A stretch of 49,838 bases of DNA. Origin: an uncultured Fibrobacter sp. GTDB taxonomy: Bacteria > Fibrobacterota > Fibrobacteria > Fibrobacterales > Fibrobacteraceae. The notes beneath the pieces were generated by a model that searched no databases, was not told the origin of the DNA, and saw nothing but the letters and a program-made list of their open reading frames with translations. Positions within the stretch are counted from its first letter, which is position 1, and the number at the start of each line of letters is the position of its first letter. The stretch lies in contig CAMJQW010000015.1 in NCBI GenBank assembly GCA_946408125.1, positions 1 to 49,838 on the forward strand, read 5' to 3'. A program made the position numbers and the translations under genes. Positions 16,895 through 23,744 of this stretch are shown piece after piece.

Positions 16895-17872
16895 TTATTT
16901 CGCACAGAAGCGGAAGCCGAATTCGAACGTTCGGGATTCGCCTGGCGCTACGACGATGAGGCCACGGTGGTGGTTCAGCGCGTCGGGTTCCGAGGTCATG
17001 GGCTCGATGGCGATGCTCATGCGGTCGGGCGGAGTGTAAATCTGGATGGCGTTGTACTGCTCGTTGCCGGATTTTTGCCAGATGTCGATGCGCCCGGCGG
17101 AGCCTTCGAGCGAAACGGTCGCGCGTCCGCTGTTCTGGACGTCTCCGTTGAGGCAGAAGCAGTCGTTGATGAATTCGTCGCCGATCTTTCGACCGGCCGT
17201 AAAGCGCGTGTCATCCTTGAAATTGCCGGTGGGAAGGTCGGCCTTGTCGAGCAGGGCGAGCGAGCTTGCGGGAAGCGTCATGGTGAACCCGTCAATCTTT
17301 TCGCCGAGCGAGAAGTACGGGTGCCAGCCTTCGGAATAGGGCATGTCCGTATTGCCGATGTTCTTGACGCTCGAGATAACGTGGACGCTTTCGCCTGTGA
17401 AGGTGATGGTATTCGTGGCGCGGTAAGGGAAGGGAAATCCCGCGAATGCGCCCGGCCAGTCGCAGGTGAAGACAGCGGTGCATTTTTCGCTGTCGCTCTC
17501 GAAGCTTTCGAGTTTCCATTCCTGGCTCTGCAGGAATCCGTGCAGGGCGTGCGGGGCCCAGCTCACGTTGTTGATTAGTTTGTGTGTGCTGCCGTTCCAG
17601 GTGAACTGCGCATAGGCGGTCCGTCCGGGGAAGGGACAAAGCCTGCAGCCCGCATTCGTGTCGGGTCCCATCTTGAATACGTCGTCACCGTCGCGGTAGC
17701 CGAACAGGAGGTCGAGATTCTTTTTGTCGTCGGTTAAGCGGGTGGGAAAGCGCCATGCATTGAGGCCGCCACCGTATCCGCTCAGGATTTCGAATTCGGC
17801 GCCGTCGTCGCGCTTAAGGATATGGCGTTCGACGGTGCCCAGCGGGCGGGAAATCAGTTTGAAATTGCTCAT
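16895..17872 (-). CDS. Aldose 1-epimerase family protein (mutarotase-like)
   Basis: This 325-residue protein has the galactose-mutarotase fold. The catalytic pattern is present: His in ALHGFL (near residue 115), His in SEGWHPYF (near 185) as the acid/base pair, and Glu in AIEPMTSEPDALN (near 285) as the general base. It interconverts alpha and beta anomers of a free sugar; the exact sugar cannot be told. It has no signal peptide, so it acts in the cytoplasm. It lies upstream of, and on the same strand as, the mannanase genes, and could handle sugars released by them, but 146 nt with its own promoter features separate them. The ATG lacks a Shine-Dalgarno and follows TATCTT by 7 nt. Confidence 0.82.
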   Translation of the reverse strand: MSNFKLISRPLGTVERHILKRDDGAEFEILSGYGGGLNAWRFPTRLTDDKKNLDLLFGYRDGDDVFKMGPDTNAGCRLCPFPGRTAYAQFTWNGSTHKLINNVSWAPHALHGFLQSQEWKLESFESDSEKCTAVFTCDWPGAFAGFPFPYRATNTITFTGESVHVISSVKNIGNTDMPYSEGWHPYFSLGEKIDGFTMTLPASSLALLDKADLPTGNFKDDTRFTAGRKIGDEFINDCFCLNGDVQNSGRATVSLEGSAGRIDIWQKSGNEQYNAIQIYTPPDRMSIAIEPMTSEPDALNHHRGLIVVAPGESRTFEFGFRFCAK

Positions 17873-17879
17873 GATGTTT

Positions 17880-17885
17880 AAGATA
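17880..17885 (-). promoter_or_regulatory. Predicted -10 element of the epimerase gene, leaderless type
   Basis: Minus-strand 17885-17880 reads TATCTT, with 7 nt to the ATG at 17872 and no ribosome-binding site. It lies 17 nt from the divergent mnmE hexamer, so the two promoters share one short intergenic region. Confidence 0.5.
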
Positions 17886-17902
17886 GAAAAAGAACTAATA
17901 GC

Positions 17903-17910
17903 TATCTTTG
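17903..17910 (+). promoter_or_regulatory. Predicted -10 element of mnmE, leaderless type
   Basis: TATCTTTG exactly fits TAnnTTTG, the -7 element described for Bacteroidetes promoters. Only 5 nt separate it from the mnmE ATG at 17916, so the transcript should begin at the start codon. Confidence 0.55.
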
Positions 17911-17915
17911 TAAGC

Positions 17916-19283
17916 ATGGATTCCCGTACGATTGTCGCACCGATGACTCCCGCCGGCGTAAGCGCCGTGGCGGCGCTCCGCGTGAGCGGGCCGGACGTGC
18001 GCAAGGTGGTCGGGGCGCTGTTCGGCGAAAAGGCTCTAGGAACGCTCGCGCCCCGTCACGCAAGCTACGGGACGGCCCGCATGCCGGATTCTGGCGATGT
18101 GGTCGATAGCCTCCTCTACATTTTTTTCGAAGGCCCGAATTCCTACACTGGCGAAGACGTGCTGGAACTCTACCCGCACGGGAACCCGCTGATTGTGCGC
18201 CGCCTGATGCAGGCCATCCGCAGCATCGAATGCGTGCGCCTGGCTGAACCGGGAGAATTCACGCGCCGCGCCTTCTTGAATGGCAAGATGGATCTTGCGC
18301 AGGCGGAATCTGTCGCGGACGTGATTCACAGCGCAAACCTTGCGGAATTGAAGAACGCGCACCGCCTGCTGGGCGGAGCGCTCTCGAAGAAGGTCTTGAC
18401 GCTTGCCGAACAGGTCAAGGACATCTCGGCGCGCCTGGAACTCGATGTGGATTTTGCCGAGGAAGAAGCCGATCCGGATTTTGAAGGATGGGGAAAACGC
18501 TTTGAAGGAATCCGGGCGTCCATCCTGGGCATCCTGGATAGCTTCCGCGAAAAAAGCTCCGTGGGTCGCTTGCCGCTGGCCGTCATTTACGGCGCGCCGA
18601 ATGCGGGCAAGTCGAGCCTCGTGAATGCGCTTCTGGGCGAGGACCGCATCCTCGTGAGCAACATCCCGGGCACGACCCGCGATTTCGTGGAAGTGCGCCT
18701 GTTCCTGGACGGCGGTGAAATCCGGCTTGTCGATACGGCGGGAATCGCGGAACGTGCAACCGATGAACTTGATGCCCTCAGCATGGAAAAGAGCCGCGAG
18801 ATTCTCGAAGAAGCTGACATGAAGATTCTCGTGGTGGACAGCGCTTCGCATGTCATTGCGAGGGAACGGAGTGACCGTGGCAATCTCAATCCGGACTTTA
18901 TCGTGTATTCCAAGAGTGACCTGATGGGTGTGCCAGATGGCAGCTCTGAGGCCGCCATGACGTTGACAGAAAATGCTCTTCGCGTCTCTTCCAAGACGGG
19001 CGAGGGGCTTGCGGACCTGCGTCAGGCCATGAACAAGACCTTGTTCAAGAAGGTCGAGAATTCCGAGGACTTCTGGATTACGAGCGAACGAGAGAAGGCG
19101 TGCCTCGAAGAAGCCCTCGCGGGAATTGACTGCGCTCTTGACCAGCTCAAGAACAATCCCGCGGTCGAGTTGGTTGCCTTCGAGATGCAGCTGGTGCGCC
19201 GCGCCCTCCAGAGTATAACGGGCGAGATTTCGTCCGAAGATGTCTTACAGTCTATTTTTGCGGGGTTCTGCATTGGAAAGTAG
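17916..19283 (+). CDS. mnmE: tRNA uridine-5-carboxymethylaminomethyl modification GTPase
   Basis: This 455-residue enzyme works with MnmG to modify U34 of the tRNAs reading NNA/NNG codons. The N-terminal formyl-THF-binding domain (about 1-120) starts DSRTIVAPMTP. A helical domain contains the G domain (about 215-380) with the P-loop GAPNAGKSS, PGTTRDF switch, DTAG and SKSD. The C terminus ends FCIGK, the essential CxGK motif. The start is the ATG at 17916 immediately after the TATCTTTG promoter; an open frame continues upstream but across the divergent gene. Its last 11 nt overlap the next gene. Confidence 0.96.
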   Translation: MDSRTIVAPMTPAGVSAVAALRVSGPDVRKVVGALFGEKALGTLAPRHASYGTARMPDSGDVVDSLLYIFFEGPNSYTGEDVLELYPHGNPLIVRRLMQAIRSIECVRLAEPGEFTRRAFLNGKMDLAQAESVADVIHSANLAELKNAHRLLGGALSKKVLTLAEQVKDISARLELDVDFAEEEADPDFEGWGKRFEGIRASILGILDSFREKSSVGRLPLAVIYGAPNAGKSSLVNALLGEDRILVSNIPGTTRDFVEVRLFLDGGEIRLVDTAGIAERATDELDALSMEKSREILEEADMKILVVDSASHVIARERSDRGNLNPDFIVYSKSDLMGVPDGSSEAAMTLTENALRVSSKTGEGLADLRQAMNKTLFKKVENSEDFWITSEREKACLEEALAGIDCALDQLKNNPAVELVAFEMQLVRRALQSITGEISSEDVLQSIFAGFCIGK

Positions 19284-20136
19284 CTTGCTCAGCATTATCG
19301 GCGTCTTGACGGGCGTCTTCGCTTTCGGGACATACATGATCCCGCTCAAGAAATACCCGAACTATTCTTCGTGGGCGTTCCTTGCCGTGATGGCTGTCGG
19401 AGCCTTGGCGTGTTCGGCGGTTATTGCCAGCGTCACGGGGCAGTTCAACTTGCAGCCGGTAGGTATCCTCTGCGGATGCCTCTGGGTTTTTGGCGGCGGG
19501 CTCTGTTTCTGGGCGGTGCAGGCGGAAGCCGATCTCGCGGGTGCGGGCCTGCGTTCCATGAGCGTGAGTATCCTGCTTTCGTTTATTACGGGCGTCACGC
19601 TGTTTGCCGAACATACGCTCCTCTATTTTTCGATTCCCGCCATCATCTGCATGCTCGTGGGCATCTGGATTCCCGCGGGAAAGATGCAGCATATCTGGAA
19701 AAACTGGCGCTCGCTCCTTTCCGGTGCGGTATTCGGTTCGTACCTGATTCCCTACAAGCTCAGCAATCTCGGTGACATGGAATTCTTGTTCCCGTTCTCG
19801 GTGGGCGTGTGCCTCGGTAGCGTTGCCCTGTTTGCCGTCTTGACTCTCAAACGTCACAAGCGTTACGAGATGCCCGTGGTTCCGACCTTGTTCGCTTTCG
19901 GTGCAGGTATCCTCTGGATGTTCGGTACGCTCGCCATCTTCTGGGCGATTGCCGATGATGGCCTCTTCGGCTATGCGGTGGGTTACCCGCTCTTGCAGCT
20001 CAACCTGGTGGTGAACCAGCTGTGGGGAGTTCTTGCATTCGGTGAGTACGCGACCCGCAAGGAACGCTTCAAGCTCGCCATATCGACGGTCGTCATCCTT
20101 TCGGGTGCGGCCCTGCTTACGCTATCCAAGATGTAA
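19273..20136 (+). CDS. DMT-superfamily permease, GRP/RhaT-like
   Basis: This integral membrane protein of about 287 residues has around ten hydrophobic segments. It resembles glucose/ribose porter and rhamnose-permease proteins of the drug/metabolite transporter superfamily: an internal repeat, GVLTGVFAFGTYMIPLKKYPNY at the N terminus and FGSYLIPYKLSN at the start of the second half. The substrate is unknown; a sugar is a reasonable guess. I chose the TTG at 19273, which puts the first membrane helix at the N terminus as is usual in the family. The ATG at 19240 would add 11 residues and a 44-nt overlap with mnmE. The stop abuts the stop of the convergent gene with no gap. Confidence 0.65.
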   Translation: MESSLLSIIGVLTGVFAFGTYMIPLKKYPNYSSWAFLAVMAVGALACSAVIASVTGQFNLQPVGILCGCLWVFGGGLCFWAVQAEADLAGAGLRSMSVSILLSFITGVTLFAEHTLLYFSIPAIICMLVGIWIPAGKMQHIWKNWRSLLSGAVFGSYLIPYKLSNLGDMEFLFPFSVGVCLGSVALFAVLTLKRHKRYEMPVVPTLFAFGAGILWMFGTLAIFWAIADDGLFGYAVGYPLLQLNLVVNQLWGVLAFGEYATRKERFKLAISTVVILSGAALLTLSKM

Positions 20137-21036
20137 TCAGATGGTCTTGATTTCGGCCTCGAGTTTCTCGGCCGTCTTCGTGTCTTCGCTGTAGATGGAA
20201 TTGATTTTCTTGCAACTCAGTTCCAGCAACTTTCGTGCACTCTGGTTGTCGCCGCGCTTGCGTAGTTCCCGGATGGCGTGGTCCACGCGGGTGATGTCTT
20301 CCTGCTGCGGGTAGTCCTTCATGAAATTGTAGAACAGCGCAATCTGCGTTTCGTAATCGCTGTCATTCTCGCAGGCGAGCAGGAACGGGATGACGCGCAC
20401 GTTCAGCAGGTTGTCCAGGTCGCCAACGAATGTGTTGAGCGTAAGGCCCGCGGGGAACAGCTCGTCGGTATCCTTCTGGATGTCGTCGTTGTCCATCATC
20501 GCGCCGGATTCGAACTGCGAAAGCATTTCGTTCAGCAGGTTGATTTCGGTGGCCTTGGCCTGCTCGCGGTAGCGTGCCTGGTAATAGATGGGGAGCGTCG
20601 TGAGGCAGAAGTGCGCCTGGTTGAGCCCGATGTATTCGCCGATGTAGTAGACGTCGGCGTTTTCCTTCATGATGTCTTCTTCGCTGGCGAAGTTGCCAAT
20701 CCGTGCCGGGATGGGAATGACTTCCATGTTGGAAAGTTCGTGAAGGCGGTTGCGCAGCGAGTCAATGTCGACGTTGTCCGGAAGCTCGATGCCTTCTTCT
20801 TGCATGGATTCGAGCAGGTTGTTCAGTTTGGAATCGACGGACTTGCCGATGTTCCGGGTCTCCGGGAACATCGAGGTCTCGCGGAAGTCTCCTTCGAGCG
20901 CAAGCAGGCCGTTCTTGACGAGGTCGTCGAACGGGGTCGCGTTCTGGGCGTCCGGGGACGGGAGAATCTTCGCGTAGGCGATCATCCTGCCGCAAAGCTT
21001 TTCGTCGTTTCCTTTTTTCTGTTCAATTCCGAGCAT
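20137..21036 (-). CDS. Conserved-looking protein of unknown function
   Basis: This soluble, acidic 299-residue protein has no signal peptide or membrane segment, and I do not recognise a family. The N-terminal third looks mostly helical (VDSKLNNLLESMQEEG). A middle stretch includes NADVYYIGEYIGLNQAHFCLTTLPIYYQARYREQ, and the C-terminal 90 residues look like repeat-type helices. The start at 21036 follows a TATATT hexamer by 6 nt; an in-frame ATG eight codons upstream would overlap the promoter. It is divergent from the acetyltransferase-like gene with 56 nt between starts and meets the permease gene tail to tail. Base usage matches the neighbours, so it is likely a real gene. Confidence 0.75.
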   Translation of the reverse strand: MLGIEQKKGNDEKLCGRMIAYAKILPSPDAQNATPFDDLVKNGLLALEGDFRETSMFPETRNIGKSVDSKLNNLLESMQEEGIELPDNVDIDSLRNRLHELSNMEVIPIPARIGNFASEEDIMKENADVYYIGEYIGLNQAHFCLTTLPIYYQARYREQAKATEINLLNEMLSQFESGAMMDNDDIQKDTDELFPAGLTLNTFVGDLDNLLNVRVIPFLLACENDSDYETQIALFYNFMKDYPQQEDITRVDHAIRELRKRGDNQSARKLLELSCKKINSIYSEDTKTAEKLEAEIKTI

Positions 21037-21042
21037 GTGTAG

Positions 21043-21048
21043 AATATA
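21043..21048 (-). promoter_or_regulatory. Predicted -10 element of the 21036 gene, leaderless type
   Basis: Minus-strand 21048-21043 reads TATATT, 6 nt before the ATG at 21036. No Shine-Dalgarno is present. A TTGACT lies 20 nt further upstream on the same strand. Confidence 0.55.
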
Positions 21049-21079
21049 GAAAATAGTCATTGCTTATTAGTCAAAATCC

Positions 21080-21085
21080 TATATT
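21080..21085 (+). promoter_or_regulatory. Predicted -10 element of the 21093 gene, leaderless type
   Basis: TATATT with 7 nt to the ATG at 21093 and no ribosome-binding site. It faces away from the 21043-21048 hexamer within the same 56-nt intergenic region. Confidence 0.55.
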
Positions 21086-21092
21086 TACATGT

Positions 21093-21881
21093 ATGGAACC
21101 CGCGACCTGGCAAAAGATTCTCGATATGTGCGACAAGCTGTCGCACGTGACGTACGAGAATCTCACGAAAATCATACGCCTCGATGCGACCGGGAGTGCG
21201 ACGGGTGCACGCAAGCTCGATGACAGCGATCGAAACGATGTCGATACCTGGATGGGTGGTGGTACATGTTTCAGCATGACGTGGTTCCTGTACCAGAACA
21301 TGTGCGATATGGGACTTTCTCCGCGTCTCGTGATGGGTCACAAGAGGATCGAGAAGAACATCCACTGCGCCTTGATTCTTCCTGACGAATCTTTCTCGTC
21401 CAAAGAATTCTTGTTTGATCCTGGCTACCTGATATTTGACCCGCTGCCGATTCCGCTTGCACACCCGCTTGGCCCGGGGGAAACCTTATTTCCCCTTGTT
21501 CCCAACAGTGTGCGTCTGGTTCGGTCGTCGGAAGACCGCATGGAACTCTGGACGGGCGGAGCCGTGCGCGGTGACGGCAAGCTTTCTTCGCCGATGAAGC
21601 TTCGATTCGAATATCCGATGGCGGGCGTGTCCGTGGACGAGTTCAAGCAGCACTGGAGTGAGAGCTTTTACCGCGAGATGATGACGTACCCGGTGCTGAA
21701 CCGCCTGGACCGCGAACATGGAATCCAGTATTACTATCAGAAGGGGAATTTGGTGGTCCGCGATGCGAACGGGAGCCGTATGGAGCGTATCGACGAGTCC
21801 CTGCGCGTCGAAAAGTTGAGCGAGATTTTCCGTTTGTCTCCCGATCTCGTGGAAAAGGCCCTCGGTATCCTCTCGCGGTGA
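21093..21881 (+). CDS. Arylamine N-acetyltransferase/transglutaminase-like protein
   Basis: This 262-residue cytoplasmic protein has a Cys-His-Asp arrangement of the NAT/transglutaminase-like fold: Cys59 in GGGTCFSM at a helix start, His91 in NIHCALIL on a strand and Asp109 in FLFDPGY. The order and spacing resemble arylamine N-acetyltransferases (RGGxCxE ... HxxL ... DVGFG) but the motifs differ, so it is at best a distant member. The acyl donor and acceptor are unknown. The C-terminal part (about 170-262) is mixed and ends in a helical segment. The gene is divergent from the unknown gene at 20137-21036 and is followed after 79 nt by a lipoprotein gene with its own promoter-like hexamer. Confidence 0.6.
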   Translation: MEPATWQKILDMCDKLSHVTYENLTKIIRLDATGSATGARKLDDSDRNDVDTWMGGGTCFSMTWFLYQNMCDMGLSPRLVMGHKRIEKNIHCALILPDESFSSKEFLFDPGYLIFDPLPIPLAHPLGPGETLFPLVPNSVRLVRSSEDRMELWTGGAVRGDGKLSSPMKLRFEYPMAGVSVDEFKQHWSESFYREMMTYPVLNRLDREHGIQYYYQKGNLVVRDANGSRMERIDESLRVEKLSEIFRLSPDLVEKALGILSR

Positions 21882-21903
21882 CGGAGCCCGCGAAATCTTT
21901 TTT

Positions 21904-21909
21904 TATATT
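21904..21909 (+). promoter_or_regulatory. Possible -10 element of the small lipoprotein gene
   Basis: TATATT lies 51 nt before the ATG at 21961, with a clear AAGGAG (21949-21954) between them. This gene would therefore have a normal leader, unlike the leaderless set. Confidence 0.45.
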
Positions 21910-21960
21910 GTTCTTCAAAGCCAGTCGCCGCGTCGCGGCAGAACAATCAAGGAGTAAATG

Positions 21961-22446
21961 ATGAAAAAGCTTTTCGTTGCTTTCGCCGCTCTCGTTTCCA
22001 TGGCCCTGGTGGCCTGCGGCCCGTCCAAGCTTGAAATCCAGGAGATGTCCGCCAACTGCGATATCTTTATCGAAGTGCGCGAGACGCTCGATGACACGCT
22101 TAGCCTCATGGTCGGCAACGCCCTGTACCTGAACGTGAAGCACGTGGCCAACAAGGACCTCTTCCCGTTCCCGGTGAGCACACGCGACCCGCAGGAAATC
22201 GAGCGCGAGACCGCGACGGACTACGTAAACTCTCCGGAGGATCTCGTCAAGTACCTGCGCTTCACTGCTCCGAACATGGTTAACTTCGGTATCGTGGTGG
22301 GTGAGAATGCCAAGAACGAAATCGGCTTTGACGAGGGCAAGCTCGTGAACGAACTCACGGAAGCCTTCAGGAAGATCGATGGCGGTACGCTGGTCCTGTT
22401 CCACGAGGAAGGCGGCGAAATCGTCTCTGCGAAGAAAATTTTCTAA
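21961..22446 (+). CDS. Small predicted lipoprotein
   Basis: This 161-residue protein has a basic N terminus (MKKLF), a hydrophobic stretch and a lipobox LVAC with the lipidated Cys at about 19. The mature part is acidic and shows no domain I recognise. AAGGAG at 21949-21954 is 6 nt from the second of two adjacent ATG codons, which decides the start; the first ATG at 21958 would add one Met. The gene is flanked by its own promoter-like hexamer and a strong terminator, so it appears to be a single-gene transcript. Its location is the cell envelope. Confidence 0.75.
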   Translation: MKKLFVAFAALVSMALVACGPSKLEIQEMSANCDIFIEVRETLDDTLSLMVGNALYLNVKHVANKDLFPFPVSTRDPQEIERETATDYVNSPEDLVKYLRFTAPNMVNFGIVVGENAKNEIGFDEGKLVNELTEAFRKIDGGTLVLFHEEGGEIVSAKKIF

Positions 22447-22470
22447 AATTCGCTTTTTTTCAAAAAAAAT

Positions 22471-22501
22471 GGAGCGGCCCGGCGGTCGTTCCTTTTTTTT
22501 T
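22471..22501 (+). terminator. Rho-independent terminator after the small lipoprotein
   Basis: GGAGCGGCC (22471-22479) and GGTCGTTCC (22484-22492) form a 9-bp stem with two G-T pairs and loop CGGC, followed by nine T. It has the full form of an intrinsic terminator. Confidence 0.85.
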
Positions 22502-22534
22502 GGAAAAAATTTTTCCGGATGACCGAAAAAGAGC

Positions 22535-22540
22535 TATTTT
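22535..22540 (+). promoter_or_regulatory. Possible -10 element of the barrel/adhesin operon
   Basis: TATTTT lies 41 nt before the ATG at 22582, with AAGGGAAG (22569-22576) as the ribosome-binding site. It is the first promoter-like hexamer after the upstream terminator. Confidence 0.35.
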
Positions 22541-22581
22541 AGGTAAAGATTTTTTATCAAAGGGACTTAAGGGAAGTTGGT

Positions 22582-23730
22582 ATGAAAAGAATAGGGTTCT
22601 CCTTGCTTCTTCTGTTTATGGCCTTGCCTTCTATGGCGCAACAGGCCGCTGCACCCACTCAAACCGCCGCGCCTGCTCCCGCAGTTGCGCCAGCTCCGGC
22701 ACCCGCGCCGGCACCGGCCCCGGCCCCTGCAGTAGCGCCTGCACCAGCACCCGCTCCTGAAGCGGCGCCTGCACCGGTTGCTGAAGTAGCGCCGGCTCCC
22801 GCTCCGGCGGACTCCGGCGCGTTCCCGGCAGAATTCTCCGCTACTCCGGATTCGGCTGCGACCCCTGTCGATTCAAGTGTTGCTCCTGCAGATTCCGCAG
22901 CCCCTGCGGCCGCTGTTGCCGCACCCGCGGACACGGTCAAAGCGGATACGGTCAAGAAGGATACGGTTGTCGTCGCGAAAGTGGATTCCTCCGCAGTGAA
23001 GGCGGACTCTTCCGCGGCCAAGCAGGATTCTGCTTTCACACCCGCGGAACAAAAAACGACAGCGTCTCGGAAGCGGTTCTTCCTTGGCGTGTTCGGTGCC
23101 GTGACCTACAACGATTTCTATGACAGCAAGCTCGGGCTTTCCAACTTCGGGAAGCATGCATCGGGATACTCCATCGAAACTTCGGGCCAGGACGACCTGA
23201 TGGGCAACTACTGGGGCGTCGGTGCGAATGCTGGTCTCGGCGCGATGTTCATGTTCACCGAGATGTTCGGCATTCATGGTGAACTCGGGGTGGCTTATCG
23301 CGAGGGCAAGGGCGAATCTGACGTGACGGTGACGCTTACCTGGGATGACAAGACAAAGATGAGGGAACGCGCTTCGCTCGGTATCGAGTATTCCTTGAGG
23401 CAGGTCAATATGGATATCCCCGTGCTCTTCCGCTTCGCGCTCCCGAATATCATGTATGCGGAAGCAGGCCCGATGCTTTCGCTCAGCTTCTATTCCCGCG
23501 ACAAGTCGTACGTGAGCGACGACGAATCGAAACATAAGTACAGGGAAGAGGACGTGTGCAACTTCGCGGAATTCGACATGGCTTTCGGGCTCGGCGCCAC
23601 GCGTCGTATCGGCTCGAAGTACATCGAGGCAGGCCTCCGTTTCGTGCTGGGCTTAACGCCGCTGAACGATGCGGATGACGCGCCGAAGACTTGGCAGGGA
23701 CAGTTCAACATGACCTTCTGGTTCTTGTAA
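22582..23730 (+). CDS. Outer-membrane beta-barrel protein with long Pro/Ala linker
   Basis: This 382-residue protein has a signal peptide (cleavage after SMA, about 20), a low-complexity Pro/Ala-rich segment (about 22-90), a Ser/Ala/Asp/Lys segment (about 90-160) and a PorT-like beta-barrel (about 165-382). The barrel shows alternating aromatic/hydrophobic strands and ends NMTFWFL; a C-terminal aromatic residue near the end is usual for barrel recognition. The periplasmic Pro/Ala arm could span to or bind peptidoglycan, as in some OmpA-like proteins, though no OmpA domain is present. The fibro-slime adhesin gene starts 14 nt later, so the two form an operon. A role in anchoring or exporting the adhesin is an inference from this. 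Confidence 0.8.
   Translation: MKRIGFSLLLLFMALPSMAQQAAAPTQTAAPAPAVAPAPAPAPAPAPAPAVAPAPAPAPEAAPAPVAEVAPAPAPADSGAFPAEFSATPDSAATPVDSSVAPADSAAPAAAVAAPADTVKADTVKKDTVVVAKVDSSAVKADSSAAKQDSAFTPAEQKTTASRKRFFLGVFGAVTYNDFYDSKLGLSNFGKHASGYSIETSGQDDLMGNYWGVGANAGLGAMFMFTEMFGIHGELGVAYREGKGESDVTVTLTWDDKTKMRERASLGIEYSLRQVNMDIPVLFRFALPNIMYAEAGPMLSLSFYSRDKSYVSDDESKHKYREEDVCNFAEFDMAFGLGATRRIGSKYIEAGLRFVLGLTPLNDADDAPKTWQGQFNMTFWFL
22669..22800 (+). repeat. Pro/Ala-coding low-complexity repeat
   Basis: Imperfect tandem CCGGCACCCGCG-type units encode alternating Ala-Pro. Such GC-rich repeats are prone to length change by slippage, so the linker length may vary between strains. Confidence 0.8.
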
Positions 23731-23744
23731 TGGAGGGATGGAAA

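Noticed and set aside
22669..22800. GC-rich tandem repeat, considered as an intergenic repeat element
   Set aside because: It is fully in frame and encodes the Pro/Ala arm of the barrel protein.
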